A stretch of DNA of 57,099 nucleotides from Porphyromonas sp. Lineage in GTDB: Bacteria > Bacteroidota > Bacteroidia > Bacteroidales > Porphyromonadaceae. The DNA is taken from positions 1 to 57,099 of the forward strand of contig NZ_JAUMXC010000009.1 in assembly GCF_030529325.1 (NCBI RefSeq), read 5' to 3'. The position numbers were made by a program, and so were the translations under genes. Positions 1 to 8,474 of the stretch are shown piece after piece. Positions within the stretch are counted from its first letter, which is position 1, and every line of letters starts with the position of its first letter. The notes below the pieces were generated by a model. That model was not told the DNA's origin, did not search any database, and worked only from the letters and a program-made list of their open reading frames with translations.

Positions 1-190
1 TTAAGCTACACATTGTCATCAATGACAAGGGAGAAATCATCAAATATCAAATCACTCCGGGCAATTGCGATGACAGAGAACCTCTTAAGAACACTATACT
101 TTACCAAGAAGCTTTTCGGTAAACTCGTCGGAGATAGAGGATACATCTCCCAAAGTCTTTTTGACCAACTCTTTGTCGATAAGATGAGAG
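1..190 (+). pseudogene. IS982-family transposase remnant (5' cut by window edge, frameshifted)
   Basis: Reading from base 3 gives a peptide with the motifs LHIVINDKG and ITPGNCDDREPLKN. Around bases 95-115 the frame shifts, and frame 1 continues with KLFGKLVGDRGYIS and LFDQLF. Together these resemble the DDE catalytic core of IS982-type transposases, where the GDRGYIS segment follows the DDRxPL segment by about 20 residues. The similarity stops near base 180, so the 3' part is missing. The copy is broken by a frameshift and a 3' truncation and cannot encode an active enzyme. The part upstream of base 1 is not visible. The family assignment is from memory of the motif pattern; IS4- or IS5-like DDE enzymes are less likely. 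Confidence 0.7.
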
Positions 191-198
191 GCTGTTCT

Positions 199-233
199 GA
201 AAACTCAAAAGACGCATCTTTTGAGGAGTTTTC
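199..233. repeat. Inverted repeat at the end of the transposase remnant
   Basis: GAAAACTC-AAAAGA pairs with TCTTTT-(GAG)-GAGTTTTC across a CGCA loop, giving a 14-bp stem with a three-base bulge. It lies directly after the degraded transposase. It may be a decayed terminator or an element end; there is not enough to decide. Confidence 0.4.
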
Positions 234-271
234 GTTACCCCACCTATAACTTATCTGAATCAAAATTTTGA

Positions 272-1288
272 TTAACTACCTATATTCTGAGGCTTACTCC
301 TTAATCTGTAGTACATCCAATTTTGTTCCAACGTTTTTTTGTATTCCTGTAAGCTCCATGTCATCCCCATCCCTTTGAGGTAATCACTGATACTCTCCAT
401 TCCCATTTCCATGCGACGCTTATCGACTTCCTCGACATCCTCAATAGGCACAACAAAGCATTTCACCTTTCCTCCTTCAAGCGTTTTCTGATATACCTGA
501 GTACCATATAGTTGTTCTTTTCCCTCATTCATTCTAATCCTATCAAACAAGTACGCATAATACATAGGGTCTGAGCGTTTTTGCATCACAGCCTCATGAA
601 GCATTGGCAAATATTTCTTCGCCACTTCAGGCTTTTGATCGGCGTGTTGCAAACACAACCATAAAGATTGATCGGCCATTTCACCAATTAAAGTTTTACC
701 GGGCCATTTTCCTGAAATATCGAGTATTTGCATTACTCTATCAGTATTTTGCCCATCAATTGACAGAATTTCCCCACGCACTTTTTTTCTAATAGAGTCT
801 GAGGTATTAGGGGGCAATGCAATGAAAAGAGCACGTATACCTTGATCTCTGAACATTATATCCCAAAGCTCATCTCTCAACTGTGCATCCGGAACCATTG
901 AAACTGAATCTACCCACTTCTTGCAAAGATCTTTACAAGGAAGTTCAGAAAAAACCTTCTTATACTTGCCATCTGTTAGTACGCGATAACACAAAGCATC
1001 GATACTACGATCTTTCATAAGCAAGTTCAAGTAGAAGCAAAGAGAATCCTTGTCATTCCTTTCTAACATTCTCTTCATATCTATGCCCTCTGACTCTAAT
1101 GCATAATGTACGAAGAGTTGAGAATAAGTTGCACGAAACATTTCTTTATCATTCTGCCTTAAGTACTTCAAACTAATATTTACCAAAGAATCCTTGGCTG
1201 TATTTTGTCCATGTGCAAACGAAGAACAACAAAAGGACGCAATATAAAGCGGTATGAGTAAGAAGAAGTACGTTTGTCTTGTTTTCAT
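272..1288 (-). CDS. Secreted DUF6624-like protein
   Basis: A 338-residue protein of unknown function. The start chosen (ATG at 1286-1288) is followed by KTR and a hydrophobic stretch of about 20 residues ending near AHGQ, a plausible signal peptide. The open frame extends 22 codons further upstream, but that would bury the signal. The C-terminal part carries YLFDRIRMNEGKEQLYGTQ and later VDKRRMEMGMESISDYLK, a pattern I associate with DUF6624, whose members are often secreted or periplasmic proteins of Bacteroidetes. No catalytic motif is evident. It lies 172 bases downstream of the kinase gene on the same strand, behind a possible promoter at 1386-1393, so it may be a separate unit. Family assignment is moderate. 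Confidence 0.6.
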   Translation of the reverse strand: MKTRQTYFFLLIPLYIASFCCSSFAHGQNTAKDSLVNISLKYLRQNDKEMFRATYSQLFVHYALESEGIDMKRMLERNDKDSLCFYLNLLMKDRSIDALCYRVLTDGKYKKVFSELPCKDLCKKWVDSVSMVPDAQLRDELWDIMFRDQGIRALFIALPPNTSDSIRKKVRGEILSIDGQNTDRVMQILDISGKWPGKTLIGEMADQSLWLCLQHADQKPEVAKKYLPMLHEAVMQKRSDPMYYAYLFDRIRMNEGKEQLYGTQVYQKTLEGGKVKCFVVPIEDVEEVDKRRMEMGMESISDYLKGMGMTWSLQEYKKTLEQNWMYYRLRSKPQNIGS

Positions 1289-1385
1289 TTGAAGTGAAAA
1301 ATTAAGAAGTAAGAAGTAAATATTTTGATCATGAGAATGGTGAGATTTTAACATGTCCGAAAAATATCACTTTTCGACGCCCCCT

Positions 1386-1393
1386 CAAATATA
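1386..1393 (-). promoter_or_regulatory. Possible -7 box (TATATTTG) for the DUF6624-like gene
   Basis: The minus strand reads TATATTTG, matching the Bacteroidetes -7 consensus TAnnTTTG, about 100 bases before the start codon. No clear -33 TTG is present at the expected spacing, so support is weak. Confidence 0.3.
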
Positions 1394-1460
1394 AAAACAA
1401 TTTCCTTAACCATACAGAGCACTCTTGATAAAAGATATCACTCTTTTGGTGCAGAGCTAC

Positions 1461-2759
1461 TCACTTGAACGTGATGACAAAGCGGGTGAGGCCGTCGGGG
1501 TAGGTCTTGAGGGAGTAGTCGCAGTGGTGCTGCTTGAGGACTTCGCGGATGAAGAGGAGCCCGATGCCTTGACCTGTGGGCTTGGTGGAGAAGAAGGGAC
1601 TGAATATCTTACCCTCGACCTCTTTGGCTATACCCTTGCCCGTATCGGCGATGGTGATGGATTTGGTTGCAGTATCTGTGGAGATATAGATATCGCCATC
1701 TTCGCCGATGCTTTCGACTGCATTTTTAATGATGTTAAGAAAGACCTGATCCATGAGACTTGTATCAACGGGTAAGTGTGGGAAGTCTTTGCTCAGGGCA
1801 TAGTGCAGACGGATGTCGTGGGGATGACACATGACCTCCATGAAGAGCTTGAGGCTCTCTATCCGCTCATTGAGAGAAAGGGGGATGAGCTCGGCATCCG
1901 GGATCTTGACGACATCGGCAAAGTTGGTGATGAACTTGCTCATCGACATACAACGCTCCACACACACGTGAGCAGCCTCTTGGAGATCCTCATCTCCCTC
2001 TCTTTCAGAGAGGATCTGCCCCATCGTGTCAAGGGTCGAGATGATGACGGCAGTCGTATTGTTGACCTCATGAGAGATCATACGGATGACCTTTTCGTAG
2101 GCCTTCTTCTCCGCCTGTCGGAGCTCTTCGGTCAAGCTCTCAATCAAGTAAAAAGATCGATAAAATCCTCTATCGATAAATGTCTCCGCTGTACATTTAT
2201 ATATAGTACCATCTTGAAGTGTGCGGACCTCCGTGGCATGCAGAGGGATGGTGGAAAGGTCGATAGATATAAGTTCCTTGACGTCCGTCAAGCGTTTACC
2301 TATGACTGTCTCGGGCTGCTCCAGTAGGAGTATCCTGCGTGCAGAGGGATTGATCTGTTCGATCTCTTGGTCATAGTTGAGGACAATGACCCCCATGGGC
2401 GAAGCTTTGATGAGGAGATCGAGAAACTCATTTTGTTCGCGCAGTTTGAGCCTTTCGTTTTTCAGTTCAAGCATCATCCGGTTGAAGATATCAACGACCT
2501 TGTCAGCCTCATACTGTCCGACGCTGCGGAGACGAGAACTAAAATCCTGTTCGTGCAAGAGATCCATACCGCTATTGATCGTCTGAAGCGGTCGCACCAC
2601 ACGGCGATAGAAGACGATAAGATAGACACAGACCACGATGGCCAATATCTCCGCCACGATCGCCCACCTTGCCCCCGTACGTACAGCATGATAGACAAAA
2701 AAGCCCATGAGAGGCAGGAGAAGGAGGAGAAGGAGGACAAAGTAGTTACGCAGTTTCAT
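1461..2759 (-). CDS. Membrane sensor histidine kinase (NtrY-like)
   Basis: A 432-residue sensor kinase. It has two N-terminal membrane helices (about 7-25 and 33-51) with almost no periplasmic loop, a HAMP-like linker (52-105), a PAS-like domain (about 107-205), and a HisKA/HATPase pair. The phospho-acceptor is H230 in MISHEVNNT. The N box is near N346 (NIIKNAVES), the G1 box is ADTGKGIA, and the F/G2 boxes are FSPFFSTKPTGQGIGL. The short loop suggests it senses something in the membrane or cytoplasm. It follows the sigma-54 response regulator gene by 32 bases and is almost surely its partner. The pair sits at the distal end of the efflux locus, so the likely role is activation of that locus; the signal is unknown. 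Confidence 0.9.
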   Translation of the reverse strand: MKLRNYFVLLLLLLLPLMGFFVYHAVRTGARWAIVAEILAIVVCVYLIVFYRRVVRPLQTINSGMDLLHEQDFSSRLRSVGQYEADKVVDIFNRMMLELKNERLKLREQNEFLDLLIKASPMGVIVLNYDQEIEQINPSARRILLLEQPETVIGKRLTDVKELISIDLSTIPLHATEVRTLQDGTIYKCTAETFIDRGFYRSFYLIESLTEELRQAEKKAYEKVIRMISHEVNNTTAVIISTLDTMGQILSEREGDEDLQEAAHVCVERCMSMSKFITNFADVVKIPDAELIPLSLNERIESLKLFMEVMCHPHDIRLHYALSKDFPHLPVDTSLMDQVFLNIIKNAVESIGEDGDIYISTDTATKSITIADTGKGIAKEVEGKIFSPFFSTKPTGQGIGLLFIREVLKQHHCDYSLKTYPDGLTRFVITFK

Positions 2760-2791
2760 GGTCTGTTCCTTTTATGTGTCATCGGTCTCCC

Positions 2792-4144
2792 CTAAAGCCC
2801 ATGTTTCTCCATTCGGCGATAGAGAGCAGCACGACTGATGCCAAGCGACTTTGCGGCCTTGGAGAGGTTGCCATTGTGCCTCTCTATGGCAGTACGGATA
2901 GCCTGAGCTTCGAGATCTTCGAGCTTCACATCACGCCCCGGAGGAGCAGCCTCGGCAGGCACGGTGTCGATGATCTGCGCTTCGATGTCTTTGGCCGTGA
3001 TCGAAGAAGTCGCAGAGATCAATATCGTACGGTCGATGAGATTTTTGAGTTCACGAATATTACCCGGAAAAGGGAGACGCTCAAGGAGTTCGAGCGCATT
3101 GGGAGCAAAGTTAACCCTCGACTGACCGAGAGCCTCGACTTGTCTGTCTGCGAAGAACTGTGCAAGCAGGGGGATATCCTCCCTTCGCTCACGAAGGGCA
3201 GGGAGATAGATCTGTATGAGGTTGATACGGTAGAAAAGGTCTTCACGGAAAGTCTTGTCCTGCACCATCTGTGCGAGATTGGCATTCGTTGCACTCACGA
3301 CACGGACATCGACTTTGCGAGGATGACTGTCCCCAAGGGGCTCGAAAGTCTGGTCCTGCAGCACCCTCAACAGCTTGACCTGACAAGTGAGACCGAGCTC
3401 CCCTATTTCGTCCAAAAATATCGTCCCCTTATCTGCGAGTTCGAACCTCCCCACCCTATCTGCTCCGGCGTCGGTGAAGGCCCCCTTTTTGTGCCCGAAC
3501 ATTTCACTCTCAAAGAGACTCTGAGAGAGCCCACCAAGATTGACTTTGACGAAGCGGTCGGCCTTACGACGACTGTTGCGGTGGATGGCTTCGGCTATAA
3601 GTTCTTTGCCTGTGCCACTTTCGCCCGTGATGAGGACAGAAGCGTTGGTATTCGCGATCCTTGCGACGGTCGACAGCACCTTCGTCAAAGCCTCCGAACG
3701 CCCGATGATCCCTCCAAAGTCGTATCGCTCGTCTATTTCTCGACGAGAGGTAGGGATATCGACTTGTCGCCTGCGTCCTCTGAGCTCCAGAGCGGTCTCG
3801 ACGGACTTGAGCAACTGACGATTGTCCCACGGCTTGGTGATGAAGTCAAAAGCCCCCAACTGCATCCCTTGCACGGCGAGGGAGATAGAACCCCATGCCG
3901 TCATGAGTATCACAGGCACCTGAGGACAGAAGATCTGCACCTTACGGAGCAATTCGAGTCCCTCAGCACCCTTCGTGGAGAGAGAGAAGTTCATATCCAT
4001 AAGCATGAGATCGGGAGACTGTGAGCGCACGAAGTCGATCGCAGCCTCGGGACCGGGCACCGAATGTGACTCATACCCTGCACGCTTGAGCATGAGGGTG
4101 AGCGAAGATCTTACCGCAGCATCATCGTCTATGATGAGTATCAT
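2792..4144 (-). CDS. NtrC-family sigma-54-dependent response regulator
   Basis: A 450-residue enhancer-binding protein with the standard three domains. The receiver domain (1-120) has the acidic pocket IIDDD at 4-8, phospho-acceptor D50 in LMLMDM and K104 in ITKPWD. The AAA+ domain (about 143-375) has Walker A GESGTGKE at 174-181, the sigma-54 contact loop GAFTDA at 221-226 and Walker B TIFLDEIGE at 241-249. The C-terminal Fis-type helix-turn-helix (about 411-450) includes NLSKAAKSLGISRAALYRR. All residues expected of an active sigma-54 activator are present. The gene precedes its kinase. Its clearest target is the sigma-54 promoter upstream of the HlyD gene (15529-15544) of the same cluster, with the inverted repeat at 15590-15625 as a candidate binding site; this link is inferred. 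Confidence 0.93.
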   Translation of the reverse strand: MILIIDDDAAVRSSLTLMLKRAGYESHSVPGPEAAIDFVRSQSPDLMLMDMNFSLSTKGAEGLELLRKVQIFCPQVPVILMTAWGSISLAVQGMQLGAFDFITKPWDNRQLLKSVETALELRGRRRQVDIPTSRREIDERYDFGGIIGRSEALTKVLSTVARIANTNASVLITGESGTGKELIAEAIHRNSRRKADRFVKVNLGGLSQSLFESEMFGHKKGAFTDAGADRVGRFELADKGTIFLDEIGELGLTCQVKLLRVLQDQTFEPLGDSHPRKVDVRVVSATNANLAQMVQDKTFREDLFYRINLIQIYLPALRERREDIPLLAQFFADRQVEALGQSRVNFAPNALELLERLPFPGNIRELKNLIDRTILISATSSITAKDIEAQIIDTVPAEAAPPGRDVKLEDLEAQAIRTAIERHNGNLSKAAKSLGISRAALYRRMEKHGL

Positions 4145-4165
4145 GATGTGTTTATTGCTTTTTTA

Positions 4166-4173
4166 CAAAGTTA
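4166..4173 (-). promoter_or_regulatory. Possible housekeeping -7 box (TAACTTTG) for the regulator-kinase pair
   Basis: In the 134-base gap between the TolC gene and the response regulator gene, the minus strand reads TAACTTTG 22 bases before the regulator start, matching TAnnTTTG. The -33 region is T-rich but not a clear TTG. If real, it would supply a basal level of regulator and kinase independently of the sigma-54 promoter. Confidence 0.4.
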
Positions 4174-4278
4174 TACTTTTTCGTGTAGGAAAAGACAGTA
4201 AGACAATACTTTCATGTTTCCACCCGATGCCAATCGGCGAAGATACCTACATACCGTTGTACATTTGTATCCCCCTCT

Positions 4279-5754
4279 TTACTGCCTGATGAGCTGTTCT
4301 ATCTCGGCATCGAGTGCCATCCCATGCTCATAGTCATAGAGGGTGATGCTGCGAAGTTGATAGAGATAGTACCAGTAGAGGTGCATCTCAGATATATACT
4401 TCACATGGGCATTGTCCTTGGAGAGCTGAGCATCGTTGAGATCAAGGGTATTGATCTTGCCGATCATGAAAGACTCCACAGAGGTCTCGTAGCGTTGGCG
4501 AGCAATCTCGTCGGCTTCGCGAGCGATGCGGAGCTGTTCAGTTTGGTTGTTGTATTGCTGGACGAGGAGGAAGATATTTTGGTTGAAGTCCATCTGTGCC
4601 TGTTTGAGACGAGACTCGATGACACTGCGGTTGGACTCCGCCACTATTACTTTGCCTTTACGCTTTCCCCAGTCGACGAGAGGGATCCGCAGACCGACCT
4701 GCACAATCTGGTTGTCCATGAGCTGCTGATATGCAGTGCGGCAATCCTGATCTTGACCGGTATAGCCAAACGAGGCGAAGAAGTTGATCTCCTGTCGGTC
4801 TCCTTTAGCTTTGGCGACCTCATAGTCTGCTTCGAGCTGGCGACGACGTATGTTCTGAGCCAAAGGATTATTTTCATGGGCTTTCTGCAATACATCCTCA
4901 TAGGTGATGACAGGGTAAGTCATCATCTCGGGTACCGCCGCCTCTATATCTTCGGTCTCTGAGAGGGAGAGGAACGATCGCAGGCGAAACATCGCTGCAT
5001 TAAGAGTTGCCTCCTCCTTCGTCAGAGCTGAAGCAGCCTTGAGAGCAGAGAGTTTGAGCTGAAGAAGCTCGTTGTGAGATATCTGGCCCATCTCCCTGCG
5101 TGCCTCGGCGATCTCTGCGATGCGGTCGGCATTCTTTTTGTTTTGTCTTGCGATGTTGAGGTTCTCCTTTGCCAATAGGAGTTCGAAGTAGTAGGTGATG
5201 GTACGGAGTGTGAGTTGCTCCACATTCTCGATATAAGCCGCCTTTGCCTCCTTGTACTTGATAGGCTCTATCCGCCCACGCCATTTGAGGTGATTGGTAC
5301 CGAATATGGGTTGAGTCAGCGTAACCCCCACTGGTACGCTCATGAAGTAGCGGTTCGCCCCGGCAGTACTGAGTGGATCGATGTATTGTAAAGAGGAATT
5401 GATCGACACCTTACCACCGGTGAACGGGATGTTTTGCTCTATGGAGAGATCTCCCGACATACGGAGGAGGTTGTTACGCACAAACTTGTACGACCCATCT
5501 TCATTTTGATAGAGATTGAAGCCACGGCTATAGTCAGGCAAAGTCCCCTTGAGGCTCACTTCGGGGAGTAGGTCAGCACGATAAGTGCGATACTCCCAGT
5601 AGGAAGTCTTCAATTGGTTGAGTGCCACAGCAGCATCGACAGACTGTCGTCGTGCCAACTCGATAGCTTGGGGCAAGGTCAGCACTTCCTGTGCCGACGC
5701 TTGCAGTCCCATAGCTACCAAAAGAATAAAGAAAGTATTAATCAGTCTCGTCAT
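4279..5754 (-). CDS. TolC-family outer membrane efflux protein
   Basis: A 491-residue protein with an N-terminal signal peptide (MTRLINTFFILLVAMGLQASAQ) followed by the alpha-helical barrel and beta-barrel repeats of the outer membrane efflux family. The two related halves start near EVLTLPQAIELARRQS and near YEDVLQKAHENNPLAQNIRR. Long heptad-rich helices with many Gln, Glu and Ala residues surround each half. In the cell it would form the trimeric outer membrane duct for the HlyD adaptor and the MacB-like permeases encoded upstream in the same operon. It follows permease B3 by 21 bases, so it is probably co-transcribed. The substrate is unknown. Confidence 0.92.
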   Translation of the reverse strand: MTRLINTFFILLVAMGLQASAQEVLTLPQAIELARRQSVDAAVALNQLKTSYWEYRTYRADLLPEVSLKGTLPDYSRGFNLYQNEDGSYKFVRNNLLRMSGDLSIEQNIPFTGGKVSINSSLQYIDPLSTAGANRYFMSVPVGVTLTQPIFGTNHLKWRGRIEPIKYKEAKAAYIENVEQLTLRTITYYFELLLAKENLNIARQNKKNADRIAEIAEARREMGQISHNELLQLKLSALKAASALTKEEATLNAAMFRLRSFLSLSETEDIEAAVPEMMTYPVITYEDVLQKAHENNPLAQNIRRRQLEADYEVAKAKGDRQEINFFASFGYTGQDQDCRTAYQQLMDNQIVQVGLRIPLVDWGKRKGKVIVAESNRSVIESRLKQAQMDFNQNIFLLVQQYNNQTEQLRIAREADEIARQRYETSVESFMIGKINTLDLNDAQLSKDNAHVKYISEMHLYWYYLYQLRSITLYDYEHGMALDAEIEQLIRQ

Positions 5755-5775
5755 CGTTTCAAAGTATTTGAGGGG

Positions 5776-7026
5776 TTATTCGTCTCTTAGGGTCTCCGCC
5801 GGAGATAGATTCACCGCTCTGCGAGCAGGGAACCACACCCCGAGGAGGATCATAATAAGGAGTAGCACAAACGTTATCCCAAGACCTGCAAAGTACCTAT
5901 GCACGTCAAGATCCATGAAGTAACTATTCAAGACTTCTTGCTGAAAGAGAAAAACAAAGAGGATCATCACGGGGATCAAGGCGAGCAACAAGAGCATCAC
6001 CCCTTCGATGAAAAACTTCCCGAGCACCTTCTTTGGCATATCTCCCAAAGCTATACGTAGTCCTATCTCCATCTTGCGTTGTTGGGTCCTGAACCAAAAC
6101 ACGCCCGTAACGCCCAGAAAGATATTGATGAGCAAGAAGAGGATCACAAAAAGTTTCTCCTTGAGGTCGTTTTCGGAACTCTTCTGAAAGGCATCCCGTA
6201 CATCGGGCATGTAGTCGATGGTGTTGAGGTAATAATTACCGAGGCGTAACTGTTGGGACATCTCCTTGCGAAAACGCGCGATGAAGTCTCGATCTTGTTC
6301 GGGTTTGACTCGCACACAGAGTTCGAGCCACTCAGGCACGCTGACAAAACCCTTGTAAATATTCCCTTTCATCGGGTAATTGATGTAGTCTGACCACCTG
6401 TGATAGTCGCCATATCGGACATCTTGAGAGACTGCTCCCACTCGATAACCCACAGAATCTTCATCATTGAGGTATATCTTCTTCCCGATACAATCCTCTC
6501 CGTCAGGGAATAGATCATCCCTTACGACTGTCGAGATGACCAGTTCGCCCCTCTCAGAGGCGTGTACCAGCTCGTCCGTACTGCCACTCTCTGTCTTGTA
6601 CTTGAAGACCATGAAAAAGTTAAGGCTCGACCTGCGAAAAAGTACAGAGTGTCGTGTTCTCAAGGTATCTCGAAAACAGACAATGGACTGATTTTCGCCA
6701 TTGTAAGGTCTTGTCATGAAAGAATAGCTTGCAGCCTCTATCATAGGGTTATTTTGGACACGTTCGAGGATGGTAGACAGATATACAGCCTGCTCATCCA
6801 CGGAGAGATCGGGGATATACGACTTATGGTCGGCAGAGAGCAGTCCGAGTCTCATCTCATAAGTATGCTCCACGTCGAAGCCCAAGGGCTTGAGATAATT
6901 TCTCACAGTGTAGTATACCGTATCTCCGATGTACCACAAAAATGCAGAGACGACGATGAGCTCCAACCACAAGGCAATATTTTGCTTACGTTCATTCCAG
7001 AGTATGGTAAATATATGCTTGATCAT
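5776..7026 (-). CDS. MacB/FtsX-family ABC permease, type B (B3)
   Basis: A 416-residue permease. The start at MIKHIFTILWNERK is chosen because it aligns with the sibling permeases; the open frame runs 32 codons further but overlaps the preceding gene. It has one N-terminal membrane helix (about 17-37), a periplasmic MacB-like domain of about 230 residues, and three C-terminal helices of the FtsX domain. The RKMEIGLRIALG segment precedes the second helix, and the C terminus GVWFPARRAVNLSPAETLRDE is the canonical MacB/LolC-type ending. It begins 8 bases after permease A3 ends, pairing the two. It shares exactly 416 residues with B1. Expected function is mechanotransmission with the ATPase, extruding a substrate from the periplasm or outer leaflet through TolC. 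Confidence 0.88.
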   Translation of the reverse strand: MIKHIFTILWNERKQNIALWLELIVVSAFLWYIGDTVYYTVRNYLKPLGFDVEHTYEMRLGLLSADHKSYIPDLSVDEQAVYLSTILERVQNNPMIEAASYSFMTRPYNGENQSIVCFRDTLRTRHSVLFRRSSLNFFMVFKYKTESGSTDELVHASERGELVISTVVRDDLFPDGEDCIGKKIYLNDEDSVGYRVGAVSQDVRYGDYHRWSDYINYPMKGNIYKGFVSVPEWLELCVRVKPEQDRDFIARFRKEMSQQLRLGNYYLNTIDYMPDVRDAFQKSSENDLKEKLFVILFLLINIFLGVTGVFWFRTQQRKMEIGLRIALGDMPKKVLGKFFIEGVMLLLLALIPVMILFVFLFQQEVLNSYFMDLDVHRYFAGLGITFVLLLIMILLGVWFPARRAVNLSPAETLRDE

Positions 7027-7034
7027 AGGGCAAA

Positions 7035-8330
7035 TCATTTGGAGAGGAGAGATTGGACAATAGGTTGGCGAGAAGTGCGCCATGCCGGGTAAAGAGCCGA
7101 CAGCAGGTTGAGCACCAAGCAAAAGAGGATGGCATACACGAAGACCATGGGGCTGAGCAGGGCGAAAGGAGAGATCAATATACCTCCCATCTTGCCTGCC
7201 ATCTCCCGACCTCCGTAGATGATGTCGGCAAAAGCGTAAGAGGCCACGAATGATAAGAAGATCCCTATCAGCCCTCCGAGCAATGTCTGCACAAGGCTCT
7301 CCCCAAGGACCTGCGAGAGGAGGTCGCTACGCTTGGCTCCGAAAGCACGACGCACACCGAGCTCTGAGAGACGCTTACGCATCCGTGAAGTCGTCATCCC
7401 CGAGAGATTGATGGCAGGGACAATGAGCAGAAGGGCGATGAGGATGGCGTATTGCCTCTTGACACTTGCGACATCCGGAGTAACGTTGGCAGCCTCACGG
7501 TGTAGGAAAGTAAAGTGGTTGTCCGGCTGCTCTCTATAATAAGCTATGTACTCGGGCTGGGCATCATTGTGCTTGAGCCTCAAAACCTCAGCTTCCTCAC
7601 GTATCTTGTCGAAGTCCTTGGATGACTTTGCTAAGATCAAGACCGAACACACACCATTGATATTGGAGATGAAATCGGAAGGCAATACCCCCTTATGTAT
7701 AGGTGTCCAGATCTGAGCATAAGCCGCTGTCGCCAGTGGGGGCACATCCCGCACCACACCCGAAATGAGGTGTTCGGTAAGGTTGATGACGATGGTCTTC
7801 CCTGTGACGGCTGTCGAGCCAAAGACCTTGCGTGCCACCGTCTCCGAGATGACCGCACGAGGAAGCCCTGCATCTACATCGGCCTTGGTAAAGGGCTTTC
7901 CATCAATGAAGGAGAAGTCAAAGATGTCCCAGAAGACCTCGTCCACCAACATCTTATCGAACCTCTGCAAGTCATCGCTCCCGACCTGCGCTGTCATGGC
8001 ATACTGATCGTAGAAAAAGGAGATTATCGAGACTGCTTCGGGTGTCTTCAATGGCTTAAAACACTCCTTGGCCAAGGTATAAGAGAGGGCGGCATTGGCA
8101 GAATTGGACTCTCTGGGATCCTCCTTGTGCAGTGCCGTCATCGTCTTGACATAGAGCATACGATCACGATTGACCTCGGGAGCATAGGGTGCATTTTTCA
8201 CCTCATAAGCCATGACCAGTACCATGATCATACATATGGCGAGAGCAGTCCCAAGGATAGAGATGGTGCTCAGGATAGGATTTTCCCTAAGCAGTCGCCA
8301 TGTCTGTTTGAAGTATATTTTTATCATCAT
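7035..8330 (-). CDS. MacB/FtsX-family ABC permease, type A (A3)
   Basis: A 431-residue permease (430 if the second Met is used, which aligns better with MIRQ and MIKQ in the siblings). N-terminal helix about 18-42, a periplasmic domain, then three FtsX helices. The coupling segment reads MRKRLSELGVRRAFGAKRSD and follows PAINLSGM, features shared with A1 and A2 and different from the B type, which has RxxEIGLRxALG. The C terminus SALYPAWRTSRQPIVQSL lacks the canonical PxEALRxE ending. It is the first gene after the ATPase and is separated from it by 144 bases that hold the palindrome triplet at 8389-8446. It probably forms a heterodimer with B3. Confidence 0.87.
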   Translation of the reverse strand: MMIKIYFKQTWRLLRENPILSTISILGTALAICMIMVLVMAYEVKNAPYAPEVNRDRMLYVKTMTALHKEDPRESNSANAALSYTLAKECFKPLKTPEAVSIISFFYDQYAMTAQVGSDDLQRFDKMLVDEVFWDIFDFSFIDGKPFTKADVDAGLPRAVISETVARKVFGSTAVTGKTIVINLTEHLISGVVRDVPPLATAAYAQIWTPIHKGVLPSDFISNINGVCSVLILAKSSKDFDKIREEAEVLRLKHNDAQPEYIAYYREQPDNHFTFLHREAANVTPDVASVKRQYAILIALLLIVPAINLSGMTTSRMRKRLSELGVRRAFGAKRSDLLSQVLGESLVQTLLGGLIGIFLSFVASYAFADIIYGGREMAGKMGGILISPFALLSPMVFVYAILFCLVLNLLSALYPAWRTSRQPIVQSLLSK

Positions 8331-8358
8331 AGCTGTAATTTCGTTTGTTTGTCATCCG

Positions 8359-8371
8359 ATAGCAAATCGGA
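8359..8371. repeat. Small hairpin CCGAT/ATCGG
   Basis: The bases CCGATAGCAAATCGG around here form a short hairpin with a five-base loop. A similar CCGATGCCAATCGG sequence lies near 4229-4243 in the gap after TolC. Both are in intra-locus gaps on the minus strand and may mark transcript processing, but they are short enough to be chance. Confidence 0.25.
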
Positions 8372-8388
8372 GAAAAGAGCTCTATGAT

Positions 8389-8446
8389 CGGACGATCGTC
8401 TGATGCCTATCGGACGACCGTCCGAAGTCCGACAGACGATCGTCCG
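8389..8446. repeat. Three 14-bp palindromes at exact 22-bp spacing
   Basis: CGGACGATCGTCTG (8389-8402), CGGACGACCGTCCG (8411-8424) and CAGACGATCGTCCG (8433-8446) start exactly 22 bases apart. Unit 1 and unit 3 are perfect reverse complements of each other, and unit 2 is a near-perfect palindrome. They occupy the only long gap inside the permease/ATPase part of the operon, between the ATPase and permease A3. Two helical turns of spacing would put three dimer sites on one face of the DNA. As RNA, units 1 and 3 could also form a long hairpin enclosing unit 2. Operator array, attenuator or processing site are all possible. Confidence 0.75.
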
Positions 8447-8474
8447 TTAAGGCAAAGAGCAACTCCTTGTGACA

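Noticed and set aside
2774-4024. Plus-strand open frame of 416 codons over the response regulator gene
   Set aside because: Shadow of a textbook NtrC-type protein on the other strand.
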